Positions 44,631 through 52,962 of a stretch of 64,000 nucleotides of DNA are shown in pieces; position 1 is the first letter of the stretch; every line of letters starts with the position of its first letter. The DNA lies in assembly GCA_040397785.1 (NCBI GenBank), contig JBBAVI010000017.1, positions 1-64,000 on the forward strand, written 5' to 3'. The notes beneath the pieces were generated by a model. It ran no database searches. It was given only the letters and a program-made list of their open reading frames with translations, and was not told the origin of the DNA. The translations under genes were made by a program, and so were the position numbers. The stretch comes from M3007 sp040397785. GTDB lineage: Bacteria; Bacteroidota; Bacteroidia; Chitinophagales; Saprospiraceae.

Positions 44631-45740
44631 CAGAACCTCCGCCTTTCCTTGCTGCTAGGCACCTTTTGCCTTCCTATATCAGCATTTACCCAAACCGATA
44701 CGCTGCACTTGATTTTTGCCGGCGACATCATGGGCCATTCCCCGCAAATTATCAGCGCCGAAAAAGTAAAAAACAAGGAATACGATTACACGCCTTGTTT
44801 TCAATATGTAAAACCTTTTTTGGAACGTGCCGATTTGGCCATCGGAAATCTGGAACTAACGCTCCCGGGCAAACCACCTTACACCGGCTACCCGATGTTC
44901 CGCAGCCCGGATGCCCTGGCAACTGCCCTGAAATCGGCCGGATTCGACATTTTAGTAACCGCTAACAATCATTCAAATGATAGTCGCGGGCTGGGTGTGC
45001 GAAATACCGCACAAACCCTCCGCGATTTGGGCTTTTTGCATACAGGTACGTTCAAAGATCAACGCGACCGCGATGCTTTTTATCCCTTAATGGTGTACAA
45101 AAAGGGCTTCAAACTGGCGATGCTGAATTATACCTTCAGTACAAACGGCATCCCTACTGAGGCGCCAACGATTGTTAACCTGATTGATACGGCCCAAATA
45201 AAGGCTGATTTGAAAGAGGCCAGGGCCCGCAAACCCCATTTTATCATCGTGTTTATGCACTGGGGCGTGGAGTATCAATTGCAGGAAAACGCCGAACAGC
45301 GCAACCTTGCCCGCTTGTTGATTCAAAACGGTGCCGATCTGGTCATCGGGGCACACCCGCATGTGGTACAACCCATCAAGCAGGAGCGTGTAAAAATGCC
45401 CGATGGATCGCAAAAGGAAGTGATTGTGGCGTATTCGCTGGGCAATTTTATCTCCAACCAAAAACAACCCAATACAGAAGGGGGCATTCTTTTCCAGGTA
45501 GATTTGGTGAAAAACAAAGGCGCTTCGGAAACCTGGGTGGGAAAAAACGGCTATATTCCGGTTTTTCGGTACATTCATAAAGCAGCAAGTGGTAAATCGA
45601 CCTACTTGGCTGTACCTGCTGCCAAAGCCGAGCGCAACCCCGACTGGGTAGAAGATATGGCCCCCGTTGCCCGCGCGGCCATGTTGAAGTTTGCGGCTGG
45701 CCTGCGGAAAAGACTTACCTACAACGAACTTAAATATTAA
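44619..45740 (+). CDS. CapA family (poly-gamma-glutamate synthesis-like) protein
   Basis: A 373-residue protein of the CapA/PgsA metallophosphoesterase-like family. A signal segment (LSLLLGTFCLPISAF) precedes LIFAGDIMGHSPQI, IGNLELTLPG, VTANNHSNDSRGLG, FMHWGVEYQ and LVIGAHPHVVQP, the conserved metal-binding motifs. Members help export or anchor poly-gamma-glutamate or capsular polymers, but most are of unknown specificity. ATG at 44619 gives the signal; ATG at 44580 in frame would add an unlikely extension. The start is buried in a terminator hairpin. Confidence 0.87.
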   Translation: MRFFQNLRLSLLLGTFCLPISAFTQTDTLHLIFAGDIMGHSPQIISAEKVKNKEYDYTPCFQYVKPFLERADLAIGNLELTLPGKPPYTGYPMFRSPDALATALKSAGFDILVTANNHSNDSRGLGVRNTAQTLRDLGFLHTGTFKDQRDRDAFYPLMVYKKGFKLAMLNYTFSTNGIPTEAPTIVNLIDTAQIKADLKEARARKPHFIIVFMHWGVEYQLQENAEQRNLARLLIQNGADLVIGAHPHVVQPIKQERVKMPDGSQKEVIVAYSLGNFISNQKQPNTEGGILFQVDLVKNKGASETWVGKNGYIPVFRYIHKAASGKSTYLAVPAAKAERNPDWVEDMAPVARAAMLKFAAGLRKRLTYNELKY

Positions 45741-45758
45741 TGGCTTTCGGCCCACCCT

Positions 45759-46343
45759 ATGACGAAACGTATTCTTCAAACCGCTATCTTGATCGCTGTT
45801 TTTGCTGCCGGCGTCTGGCTGAGTTACCAATATTTTGCACCCAAAAACCACGCGGTCGAATCCTCCAGTGTGCTCCTGGAAAAAATACAGGCCGTTGCGA
45901 AACTGGTTACGGTGGAAGGCCAGTTTTCCGAAATTTATAATTACAGCGAGTACCAGGGGTATTTTACTTTTTTTTGGGATAAAAAAATCCTCGTGCGGGT
46001 GCGCGCAACGGTTTCTGCCGGCTACGACCTGAACAACCTGCACCTGGAAGCCGATCCTGCCAATAAAATCATTCGCATGAATGCCCTGGGGGCACCCCAA
46101 ATCCTGGCGATAGACCATACCCTCGATTATTACGATATATCGCAAGGCTTGTTTAGCACATTTACACCAGAAGACTATACCCGCATCAACCAGCGGGCCA
46201 AAGACCTGATTCGAGACCAGGCAACAAAAAGCAATTTGCTGCCCGCTGCCCAGGAACAAGCGGCCAAAATCATCGACTTAATTCGGTTTATGGTAGAAAA
46301 TGCCGGTTGGAAACTCGAAATTAAGGACGGGATAAACGGTTAA
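45759..46343 (+). CDS. DUF4230 membrane-anchored protein
   Basis: A 194-residue protein with one N-terminal TM (about residues 6-24) and a DUF4230 domain (LEKIQAVAKLVTVEGQFSEI...VRVRATVSAGYDL). The family is widespread and its function unknown. It lies 18 bp after capA. Its stop overlaps the stop of the convergent lipoprotein by three to four bases. Confidence 0.83.
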   Translation: MTKRILQTAILIAVFAAGVWLSYQYFAPKNHAVESSSVLLEKIQAVAKLVTVEGQFSEIYNYSEYQGYFTFFWDKKILVRVRATVSAGYDLNNLHLEADPANKIIRMNALGAPQILAIDHTLDYYDISQGLFSTFTPEDYTRINQRAKDLIRDQATKSNLLPAAQEQAAKIIDLIRFMVENAGWKLEIKDGING

Positions 46344-46744
46344 TGCACTGAAAAAAACTGGAACGTTTGTTCGTTATCGAAGGTTTTCGGGCGGGCATAA
46401 CCATCCGTACCTGACTCATACCGTAGCCGGAAGGAGGAATCGCTGCTCCATTCTACAATACCAAATACGGTTTTGCCTACATAGGGGCCCGATTGGAAGC
46501 GGTGCATGTCGACTTGAACCGGCGATTTTTTACAATCGGTTTGATATAGGAAATGGGCGGTATCGTAGCTACTTCCAAATTTGACCAGCCACATGGCCTT
46601 TCCATCTGCTTGAAATACAAAATCCTGACCCTCATGGTTGGTCCAGCGTCCTGCTAATTCAGGACAACGCGGCGTAGAAACGCAAGCAAGTGCCCCTACA
46701 GCACACAAGACTGCAAGTGCATAAAGTGCATAAAGTTGGTTCAT
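46340..46744 (-). CDS. Hypothetical lipoprotein
   Basis: A 134-residue predicted lipoprotein: ALAVLCAVGALACVST gives a lipobox with Cys at about residue 21. The rest is a beta-rich domain (GRWTNHEGQDFVFQADGKAMWL, VFGIVEWSSDSSFRLRY). It resembles lipocalin-like/DUF small lipoproteins but no family is named. It may be the third gene of a trpE-GNAT-lipoprotein unit. It ends by overlapping the DUF4230 gene on the other strand. Confidence 0.7.
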   Translation of the reverse strand: MNQLYALYALAVLCAVGALACVSTPRCPELAGRWTNHEGQDFVFQADGKAMWLVKFGSSYDTAHFLYQTDCKKSPVQVDMHRFQSGPYVGKTVFGIVEWSSDSSFRLRYESGTDGYARPKTFDNEQTFQFFSVH

Positions 46745-46866
46745 TTTTCCTGCTGTGATCAAGTTTGCCGGGCAAGCCATTCAAAAAACTGCCCATTCTA
46801 CCCTTACAGCGTGTAGCATAGAAGACAAACTAATTTTGCAAAGGTTGTTGTTGTTTGAGCAAAGTT

Positions 46867-47322
46867 TCAGCTTTTGAGGAAAATCTTGCCATTCCACCAG
46901 CCTTTTTCAATTGTCGCTTCGTTTTTTTCATAAAACCGAAGGGCAGGCTCATTCCAATCCAACACCTGCCACTTGACCAGTCGACAACCCAGCCGATCTG
47001 CTTCTGCTAAAAAAGCATCAAACAACATTTGCCCCACACCGAAGCGCCGGAAGGGTGCTGTTACAATAAAATCTTCGAGGTACAACATCTTCCCTTTCCA
47101 GGTAGAATACGCCATGTAATACAACACCAGGCCGACGACCTCCGCATCGTGCAAAGCAACGCTGCATTGAAATAACCCGTTTTGAAAATCTTCTAAAAAC
47201 TCCGCAGGGGTGGTAACCACGGCCTCGGGTTCTTTTTCGTACACCGCCAACGCGTACACCAGTTGATGAATGGCGGGCATATCTGCTGCAGTGGCGGGAC
47301 GAATTGTAAAATTGGGTTGCAT
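46867..47322 (-). CDS. GNAT family N-acetyltransferase
   Basis: A 151-residue acetyltransferase. ITIRPATAADM is the usual start, and the acetyl-CoA site RRFGVGQMLFDAFLAEADRLG (R/Q-x-x-G-x-G/A) is intact; the C-terminal VLDWNEPALRFYEKN matches the diamine acetyltransferase (SSAT-like) subgroup. ATG at 47322 is chosen. It lies 51 bp downstream of trpE and is probably co-transcribed with it. Confidence 0.87.
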   Translation of the reverse strand: MQPNFTIRPATAADMPAIHQLVYALAVYEKEPEAVVTTPAEFLEDFQNGLFQCSVALHDAEVVGLVLYYMAYSTWKGKMLYLEDFIVTAPFRRFGVGQMLFDAFLAEADRLGCRLVKWQVLDWNEPALRFYEKNEATIEKGWWNGKIFLKS

Positions 47323-47373
47323 GCTGTTTTTTTGCACAAAAGTACAAAGCCGCGCTGTTGCACCGATTGAATT

Positions 47374-48852
47374 TTAAACGGGGGCTAGTTTGGAAAAATC
47401 GGCAACGGCCGCCATAAAAGCACCCGCTTTGATCTTTGTTTCCCGCAGTTCATTTTCCGGCACCGATTCGTACAACAACGTTGCGCCTGCCGAAAAATCG
47501 AGCATCCCGTCTTTGATATGGGCGGTACGGATGGTGATGGCCGTATTCACATCCCCATTGAGCAACAACCAGCCGATGCTCCCGCCGTAATATCCGCGGG
47601 TGTGTTGCTCAATTTGTTCGATATAGTTCATCGCCGCAATCTTGGGCGCGCCCGTGAGTGTTCCTGCATTCAAGCTGGCAATCAAGGCGTCAAAACCGGT
47701 GTAGGCATCTTCCAGCACCCCGCTCAGTTGCGCCACCGTGTGCGTCACGTGCGAGTATTTTTCAATGATCCGGTAATGGTCAATTTCAATACCGGGTTTG
47801 CATATCCGCGAAAGATCATTCCGTCCCAAATCAATCAGCATATCCAGTTCCGAATTTTCTTTGGGCGAATTGAGCAATTCCATCATCAAGTGGTGGTCTT
47901 CAATGGGGTCGCCGGAGCGCCGCACGCTACCTGATATGGGACGCAAAGTAGCCCGCCCGTTCTCATACCGCAACATCATTTCCGGACTGGCACCCAATAA
48001 CACCTCCGAACCAAAGTCGAAATAAAACAAATACGGGGAAGGGTTGATGGCTTTGTAGCGGATGTACAACGGCAATAAATCGCCTTGGATGGGGGCAGTA
48101 AATTTGCGGCTCAACACAATTTCGAGCAATTCGCCTTCGTAGCATAGTTGCACGCCTTGGGCTACCTGTTGTTTGAAGGTGGCGTCGTTAGGCGTGACTG
48201 AAAATTCGCCAATATGCAAGTTTTGCTTTGTTTCTTGAATCGGCTGTTCCAGCAAACGCAGTATTTCCGCTTTAGCGGTTTCTGCTTCTTCCGTGCTCGC
48301 ACGCGTGACGTACAGGCTCAAGTCTTCCGTTAAATGATTAAACAGCAGGATATTATCAAATAAAAACAAGTGGAAATCCGGCTCGGGACAGTCTTTTTGT
48401 AAAGGCAAATCTTCGAACAGGTACACAAACTGATAGGAAAGCGCCCCGTAGAAACCCATGAAGTTTTTATCGGCGATTTGAAATTTTGCCAACAGCGCGC
48501 GCAAGGGCTGCACGATGTTTTGGCGGGCGATCCGGTCTTCCTCCGGGCCGTTAAAAGGAATTTTCGGAATTTCCAGTTGAAGGGTATTGGCGCTCTGGTG
48601 CTGTACAAAAGTGGCGTATTGGCTGCGCACAAAATCGAAAAAAGGCAAAGCCCGGGCATCTAAAAGCCGCAAGCTGAGCGTAGATTGTTTACCAATCAGT
48701 TCCAAAGCGGGCGCCATTCCGATGATGGACAAGCGGCTGGATTTGTCGACCGTGGAGGCTGATTCAAACAAACAGGAAGGCGCAGCGCCCTGGATGCGTT
48801 GATAATGTAAAAGCGGGTCGATGTAGGGTAGCCGAGCGGTAGTGGTGTGCAT
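47374..48852 (-). CDS. trpE: Anthranilate synthase component I
   Basis: A 492-residue enzyme that converts chorismate to anthranilate. The N-terminal domain carries the Trp-feedback motif region CLFESASTVDKSSRLSIIG; the C-terminal chorismate-binding core has GASPEMMLRYENG, PISGSVRRSG, DMLIDLGRNDLSRIC and GTLTGAPKIAAMNYIEQ. Length and N-terminus point to TrpE rather than aminodeoxychorismate synthase. No trpG or other trp gene is adjacent; the downstream neighbours are a GNAT gene and a lipoprotein. It has a good promoter at 48885-48915. Confidence 0.93.
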   Translation of the reverse strand: MHTTTARLPYIDPLLHYQRIQGAAPSCLFESASTVDKSSRLSIIGMAPALELIGKQSTLSLRLLDARALPFFDFVRSQYATFVQHQSANTLQLEIPKIPFNGPEEDRIARQNIVQPLRALLAKFQIADKNFMGFYGALSYQFVYLFEDLPLQKDCPEPDFHLFLFDNILLFNHLTEDLSLYVTRASTEEAETAKAEILRLLEQPIQETKQNLHIGEFSVTPNDATFKQQVAQGVQLCYEGELLEIVLSRKFTAPIQGDLLPLYIRYKAINPSPYLFYFDFGSEVLLGASPEMMLRYENGRATLRPISGSVRRSGDPIEDHHLMMELLNSPKENSELDMLIDLGRNDLSRICKPGIEIDHYRIIEKYSHVTHTVAQLSGVLEDAYTGFDALIASLNAGTLTGAPKIAAMNYIEQIEQHTRGYYGGSIGWLLLNGDVNTAITIRTAHIKDGMLDFSAGATLLYESVPENELRETKIKAGAFMAAVADFSKLAPV

Positions 48853-48884
48853 CTGAAATGTATTAGTGTATTAGTACGATGATG

Positions 48885-48915
48885 CAAAGGTATACGTTTT
48901 TGATTTCTATTGCAA
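48885..48915 (-). promoter_or_regulatory. trpE promoter
   Basis: On the minus strand a TTG (48913-48915) is separated by 20 bp from TACCTTTG (48885-48892), an exact match to the Bacteroidota consensus. Transcription should begin near 48878, giving a leader of about 25 nt that is rich in a short tattagt repeat. Confidence 0.75.
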
Positions 48916-49051
48916 GAATTGTGGAAAAGAAGTTTGCGGGATTGGGCTGGGTTGTTATATTTGTATTCGGATTGGTTGGTGTGGTTGGGCGTATGTTAAA
49001 TAATGCCAAATGTAAAAAAATAGCAAATTGGCAGTATCGCTGTTAACTAAC

Positions 49052-49075
49052 AAAGCATTACATTTGTAATGCTTT
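49052..49075. repeat. 10-bp hairpin upstream of the phase-variable lipoprotein
   Basis: aaagcattac (49052-49061) pairs with gtaatgcttt (49066-49075) around a 4-nt loop, followed by one further T. It lies between the trpE promoter and the lipoprotein start, and could be a terminator or an operator palindrome. A second, looser pairing (tgccaa with ttggca, near 49005 and 49028) lies just upstream. Confidence 0.55.
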
Positions 49076-49111
49076 TACTCGTAACACCACGCATCTTAAA
49101 AAATTAAACTC

Positions 49112-49979
49112 ATGACCACAACTAAAATTTTTCAACTTAAGGGGGGGGGGGATATTAATATCTGCTCTTCTACTGTTTTCCGTAATTGTATATGGCTGTT
49201 TGAAAGAAGATCCAACAAATAATAATCTTCCAAAGGCCCAAAATGAAGGTATCTCTACTGAAAGAGAAGGAGAAGTATTTCAAGTGAGCTACTTTGTTGA
49301 CACACTTTTGGTAAGCAAAGATGTATACGACAGTAAGGATTCAACGAACTATTTCCATGATGTAACCACGCAATCGGGTTCTGTTTTACTAACAGAAAGT
49401 CACTGTTTTACGAGCAAATCTTTGTATGAATACTGGGGAACTACCAAAGCAATCCCGGTAGCAAAAAGCAATCAACTGGATGATCGAATTCAAAAAATTT
49501 CGGATAGTTTAGGTATTACCAGCATCGTGAAAGGTGGTGGAACTCCCAATAGTGTATTGTCGGCGAATTATAATGCATTGGTTACTTCAACTTATAATGC
49601 TTTATTTCCGGCTTCTGTTGTGCCTTCTTATACAGGATGTGAATGGTACACGCAATATAACTCAGATGGATCTACAGGTACTGGATGGCCTTTCTTACCG
49701 ATAACTTTAGCCCTGCCAACCTGGTTTCTTTCTCCCTATCCATGGTGTGAAGATAACACAGAAGCAGTACGTTTCAATCGATGGTCTAGCTTTCCTGGTT
49801 ACGAAGTTACATTGAAAGCCTGGAGGGCCCCATATTTTATTACTTGGGGACGCTGGCCAAAAACACATACAGTAAGGTTTGGTTCTGGGCAAAGAACTAT
49901 TCTGCTCCCATTTATTGGTAATGTTAGTAGGTGGAATAATAAAATATCATCATGGATGATTATTCCTGACCCTTCCTAA
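49112..49979 (+). CDS. Surface lipoprotein with a G11 frameshift in the signal peptide
   Basis: ATG at 49112 begins a short N-terminus (TTTKIFQLK), then runs into 11 Gs. In the sequence as given, this frame stops after 36 codons. Removing one G (10 Gs) joins it to the frame encoding ILISALLLFSVIVYGC, a textbook lipoprotein signal, and the 260-residue mature protein ending at 49979 (about 288 residues in all). The mature part has no recognised domain; it is Ser/Thr/Tyr-rich with aromatic blocks (ALPTWFLSPYPWCED, WRAPYFITWGRWPKT). Candidate phase-variable or frameshifted gene; read from the first Met after the run it begins MKEDPTNNN only via TTG. The neighbourhood is A+T-rich. Confidence 0.7.
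49141..49151 (+). repeat. Homopolymeric G11 tract
   Basis: Eleven consecutive G residues sit ten codons into a coding frame. In this otherwise moderate-GC sequence I saw no comparable run of Gs. Lengths of 7, 10 or 13 would restore the frame of the lipoprotein, while 11 leaves it closed. Confidence 0.9.
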
Positions 49980-50027
49980 TTTCACAAAACACACTTTAAT
50001 TGTTGCGAGTTAAAAGCGAATTCTAGG

Positions 50028-50058
50028 GCAGTACCCTTTACATAAAAAAGGGTACTGC
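50028..50058 (+). terminator. Hairpin after the lipoprotein
   Basis: A 12-bp stem (gcagtacccttt at 50028-50039 with 50047-50058) around a 7-nt loop, between the lipoprotein stop and the next gene start. No long T tract, so termination is likely but not certain. Confidence 0.65.
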
Positions 50059-50083
50059 TTCATAAATCCAAAATAAAAAAATC

Positions 50084-51655
50084 ATGAAAAAACTAATTTT
50101 TATTCTCCTCTGCAATTTCTTGCTCTTACACATCGGTCTTTCCCAGAACAATTTTTCTCTAATGTTTGCTATAGCCGATACGCAATATGAACAAACTTGT
50201 TATGCGGCACAAACCTCGCAAGGTTTTTATTTGGTAGGACATTACCTAACTTATTCAGGCACCGAGGAGGAAATCACTGATTTTAACTCCGCTTTTTCCG
50301 TTTTTAAATTTGATAAAACCCAGCAATTAGAATGGAAACAAGATGTACATCCACAAGGGGAGGCCGAAGGTCTTTTGCAGGTATTTTATGACGCACCTAT
50401 TAGAGCAATTGATGGCGATCTTTTTTTGAATTATACTTACAGTGAATTGACTCCTACAGATTATTTAGTAGGTACAGCCGTAATGAATTATGCCGACGAT
50501 GGTACATTATTATGGAAGCAAAAATTTCAAGACCTTGTATCAAGCCTGTCTGTACAAAAGGACTATAGTTTGAAAACAATTGGAGTTGCTTATAATAACG
50601 AAAATCCCGACTATTGGCCAGCATATTCTATCACAATGGACCTGGACGGCAATATCGCCGATACGGTTTTAATTCGTTTGCCATTATCTGCCAACTACGA
50701 AAGGAGTTATGATAACATCGATTATGCCGTATATACTGAAAAAGGAATCCTTTTTTACTGTCGCTTTTTTGATTTTTCGATACCTGAAATAAGAGTCGGT
50801 AAACTTTTGGTCGCTTTAGACCATACAGGAAATATTCGTTGGCAAAAGGAGTATATCTCACCTGATGGGCCCCAAAGTTTTGATTTTCATAAGGCTTCCA
50901 ACCGAATCATGCTAGCGAACGGCAATCCAGCGGATCCCAACGATCCCAACAGTTTAAGTGTAGAAGTACTTGACCTGGATGGCAATTTGGTAGGCTCCTA
51001 TTATATACCTACCCAGGAAATACCCATCTCCTATGTAAGGCGCGTTTTTGCAGGCAACGATGCTTCTTTTTTTGTTTTAGGCCAGGACATTGCCTATGAT
51101 AACTGGTTGTCTAAATTTAATACCGATGGCACTTTGATCTGGAAAAGGTATATCAAGGAAACTACGCTGCCCAATATTTTCTTGTCATCACTATATGACG
51201 GGAGCATTTTTACGAATGGCGATATTTTATTGAGCGGGTTTTCAGCGGATACCCTAAACAGCAAGTCCGTTGTTGAAAACAAGGTAAATTATTGGGTGGT
51301 GCAATTAAATGCAAACGGCTGCTTTAACAATGATTGCAACGACACCATCAAAGTGACTACAACCATTCTCCCGATGGTTAGCACAAAAGCGCAACCTGCA
51401 CCTAATGATTTCCAAGTGCAATGTTTCCCGAATCCTGCAACCAACACCTTGAACTGGCAAATATTGAATGGTTCAAATGATGCCTACACCTACAAGATTT
51501 ACGATGTTGTAGGAAATTTGGTGCTTTCCAGTGGCCTGCAATATGGTGGCCAAGGTGCGGTAAACCTGTCCAAAGTTCCTTCGGGTTTTTATATATTTAG
51601 CCTGTTTGATGCGCTTGGCCAGTCGGTACATTCTTCCAAATTTCAAAAAATTTAA
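50084..51655 (+). CDS. Secreted protein with T9SS type A sorting domain
   Basis: A 523-residue secreted protein with a signal peptide (MKKLIFILLCNFLLLHIGLS), a beta-repeat body (FYLVGHYL..., FDKTQQLEWKQDV, YDDGTLLWKQ, GNIRWQKEY) that resembles propeller or repeat-blade architecture, and a C-terminal T9SS type A domain (VQCFPNPATNTLNW, YKIYDVVGNLV, PSGFYIFSLF). Target unknown. It is followed after five bases by a small beta-barrel protein, suggesting an operon. Confidence 0.85.
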   Translation: MKKLIFILLCNFLLLHIGLSQNNFSLMFAIADTQYEQTCYAAQTSQGFYLVGHYLTYSGTEEEITDFNSAFSVFKFDKTQQLEWKQDVHPQGEAEGLLQVFYDAPIRAIDGDLFLNYTYSELTPTDYLVGTAVMNYADDGTLLWKQKFQDLVSSLSVQKDYSLKTIGVAYNNENPDYWPAYSITMDLDGNIADTVLIRLPLSANYERSYDNIDYAVYTEKGILFYCRFFDFSIPEIRVGKLLVALDHTGNIRWQKEYISPDGPQSFDFHKASNRIMLANGNPADPNDPNSLSVEVLDLDGNLVGSYYIPTQEIPISYVRRVFAGNDASFFVLGQDIAYDNWLSKFNTDGTLIWKRYIKETTLPNIFLSSLYDGSIFTNGDILLSGFSADTLNSKSVVENKVNYWVVQLNANGCFNNDCNDTIKVTTTILPMVSTKAQPAPNDFQVQCFPNPATNTLNWQILNGSNDAYTYKIYDVVGNLVLSSGLQYGGQGAVNLSKVPSGFYIFSLFDALGQSVHSSKFQKI

Positions 51656-51660
51656 AACCC

Positions 51661-52353
51661 ATGAAAAAGCAAACCATCTACCTAGCCTTATCCCTCTTTT
51701 TTGCAACATCCTGCCTGCTCCAGGCCCAAACCACCGAAAAGCCATGGCGTGCCTTCAAAATCGGGGTAAATTATGTGGCGACCCTGGATCGTGACCTTCC
51801 GAAAATGCTACTCAACCACCGACAACCCATTGGTATTTTCAACCCTGTTTTTCAATGGGGCAAAACTAATCGGCGGTGGAATGAAGTATCGATCCCGTTT
51901 TTGGTACTGAATCATAACCAGCAAATTACCTACGATTCGTTTCGACACCCAGGTTTCGAGGCGCCTGTCAAAGGCAACCTGAAAACGCTCTATGAAACGG
52001 GCATCGGCATCGAGCGCAGCTGGCTGACGGGCCGTAAGTTTCTTAATATACCCCTCGCTTATGGCGTGGGGGCTTTTTTCATGAATGGTCGCTACACGTT
52101 CCAATCAAATGAACCGGGTTTGCTGGATTTTAAATGCCGTGCCCTTGGTTTTCGGCCGTATTTATCCATCAAGTTGATCAAAACGTACAAACACTTGTTT
52201 TTTGATCTCCAATCACAACTGTCTATTCAGGGAATCGGACTGGCGTATGACTATGCATTGATTGGAAACCAGGTGCCCGCGAATAAACGGCGCATCGATA
52301 GCGGTGCTAAACATGCGTTGGGGCTTAGGGTGGGCGTTGGGTACCGATGGTAA
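51661..52353 (+). CDS. Small outer-membrane beta-barrel protein
   Basis: A 230-residue protein with a signal peptide (ALSLFFATSCLLQAQT) and alternating beta strands. The C-terminus GLRVGVGYRW ends in an aromatic residue, the usual outer-membrane barrel signature for the BAM complex. No family was recognised. It lies five bases after the T9SS cargo gene and could act with it. It converges on the kinase-like gene with a 14-bp gap. Confidence 0.75.
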   Translation: MKKQTIYLALSLFFATSCLLQAQTTEKPWRAFKIGVNYVATLDRDLPKMLLNHRQPIGIFNPVFQWGKTNRRWNEVSIPFLVLNHNQQITYDSFRHPGFEAPVKGNLKTLYETGIGIERSWLTGRKFLNIPLAYGVGAFFMNGRYTFQSNEPGLLDFKCRALGFRPYLSIKLIKTYKHLFFDLQSQLSIQGIGLAYDYALIGNQVPANKRRIDSGAKHALGLRVGVGYRW

Positions 52354-52367
52354 AAATAAACTTTTAC

Positions 52368-52889
52368 CTACCTGGACAGGAAAAAAGCGCGGAAAACTTC
52401 AAGCTCCTTTAGTTCTTGCTCCACAAACCGGGAAAAAAGCCGCTCTCCTACCTGATGCTTGAGTGCTGAAATGCCTACATCAATTAAACGAAGACCGCGA
52501 TTGGTCAAAAAAATATTATCGAAACGCTCGCCAGGCATGTCCGATGGCCTGCGCAAATCGCGGTGTACAAACCCGCCCCGATGCAGCCCATGTAATTCGT
52601 CTTCAAAAACATCGAGCAAAAGTTCTCGTTTTTCAAATTCATAGGCCCTGAAATCCATGGGGAAAAGGCGCTCCATGACCAACAATTCTGTATCCTCGTT
52701 CAATTCATCCAATCGGATAAAACCTACGATCAGTGAATTAATCGAGTTGGCAAATTTCATTTTCTCCGCTTCGGAGCCGATATCGGAACGGGTATCACCA
52801 GTAAAAACTTTTCCAACTTCCGTTTCAGAAAGGGCAATTACCGTGTTGTTATCACCAATAGACAAGGTACCAGGGTACCGTTTTTTCAT
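52368..52889 (-). CDS. Minimal protein-kinase-like protein
   Basis: A 173-residue protein showing a compressed kinase fold. A candidate ATP-anchoring lysine is in VGKVF (about residue 27) with a following Glu (about 40); the hinge-like LLVMERLFP lies near 70-76; the catalytic loop is VHRDLRR (H109-R110-D111); N125 follows in RFDNIFLT; and the metal-binding aspartate is D137 in LIDVG (a variant of DFG). The gap between D111 and N125 is 13 residues rather than the usual 5. The rest of the C-lobe is missing. It could be an active minimal kinase, a pseudokinase or a decayed gene. Confidence 0.6.
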   Translation of the reverse strand: MKKRYPGTLSIGDNNTVIALSETEVGKVFTGDTRSDIGSEAEKMKFANSINSLIVGFIRLDELNEDTELLVMERLFPMDFRAYEFEKRELLLDVFEDELHGLHRGGFVHRDLRRPSDMPGERFDNIFLTNRGLRLIDVGISALKHQVGERLFSRFVEQELKELEVFRAFFLSR

Positions 52890-52962
52890 GTAAGTGCGTT
52901 TACGGCAGAATTAGGGAAGCCATGCCTGGGTTATGGAATGCCTGAAAAAAACAAACCGCAGC

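Noticed and set aside
45087..46259. 390-codon minus-strand frame opposite capA/DUF4230
   Set aside because: It spans two supported genes and the gap between them on the other strand; composition is shadow-like.
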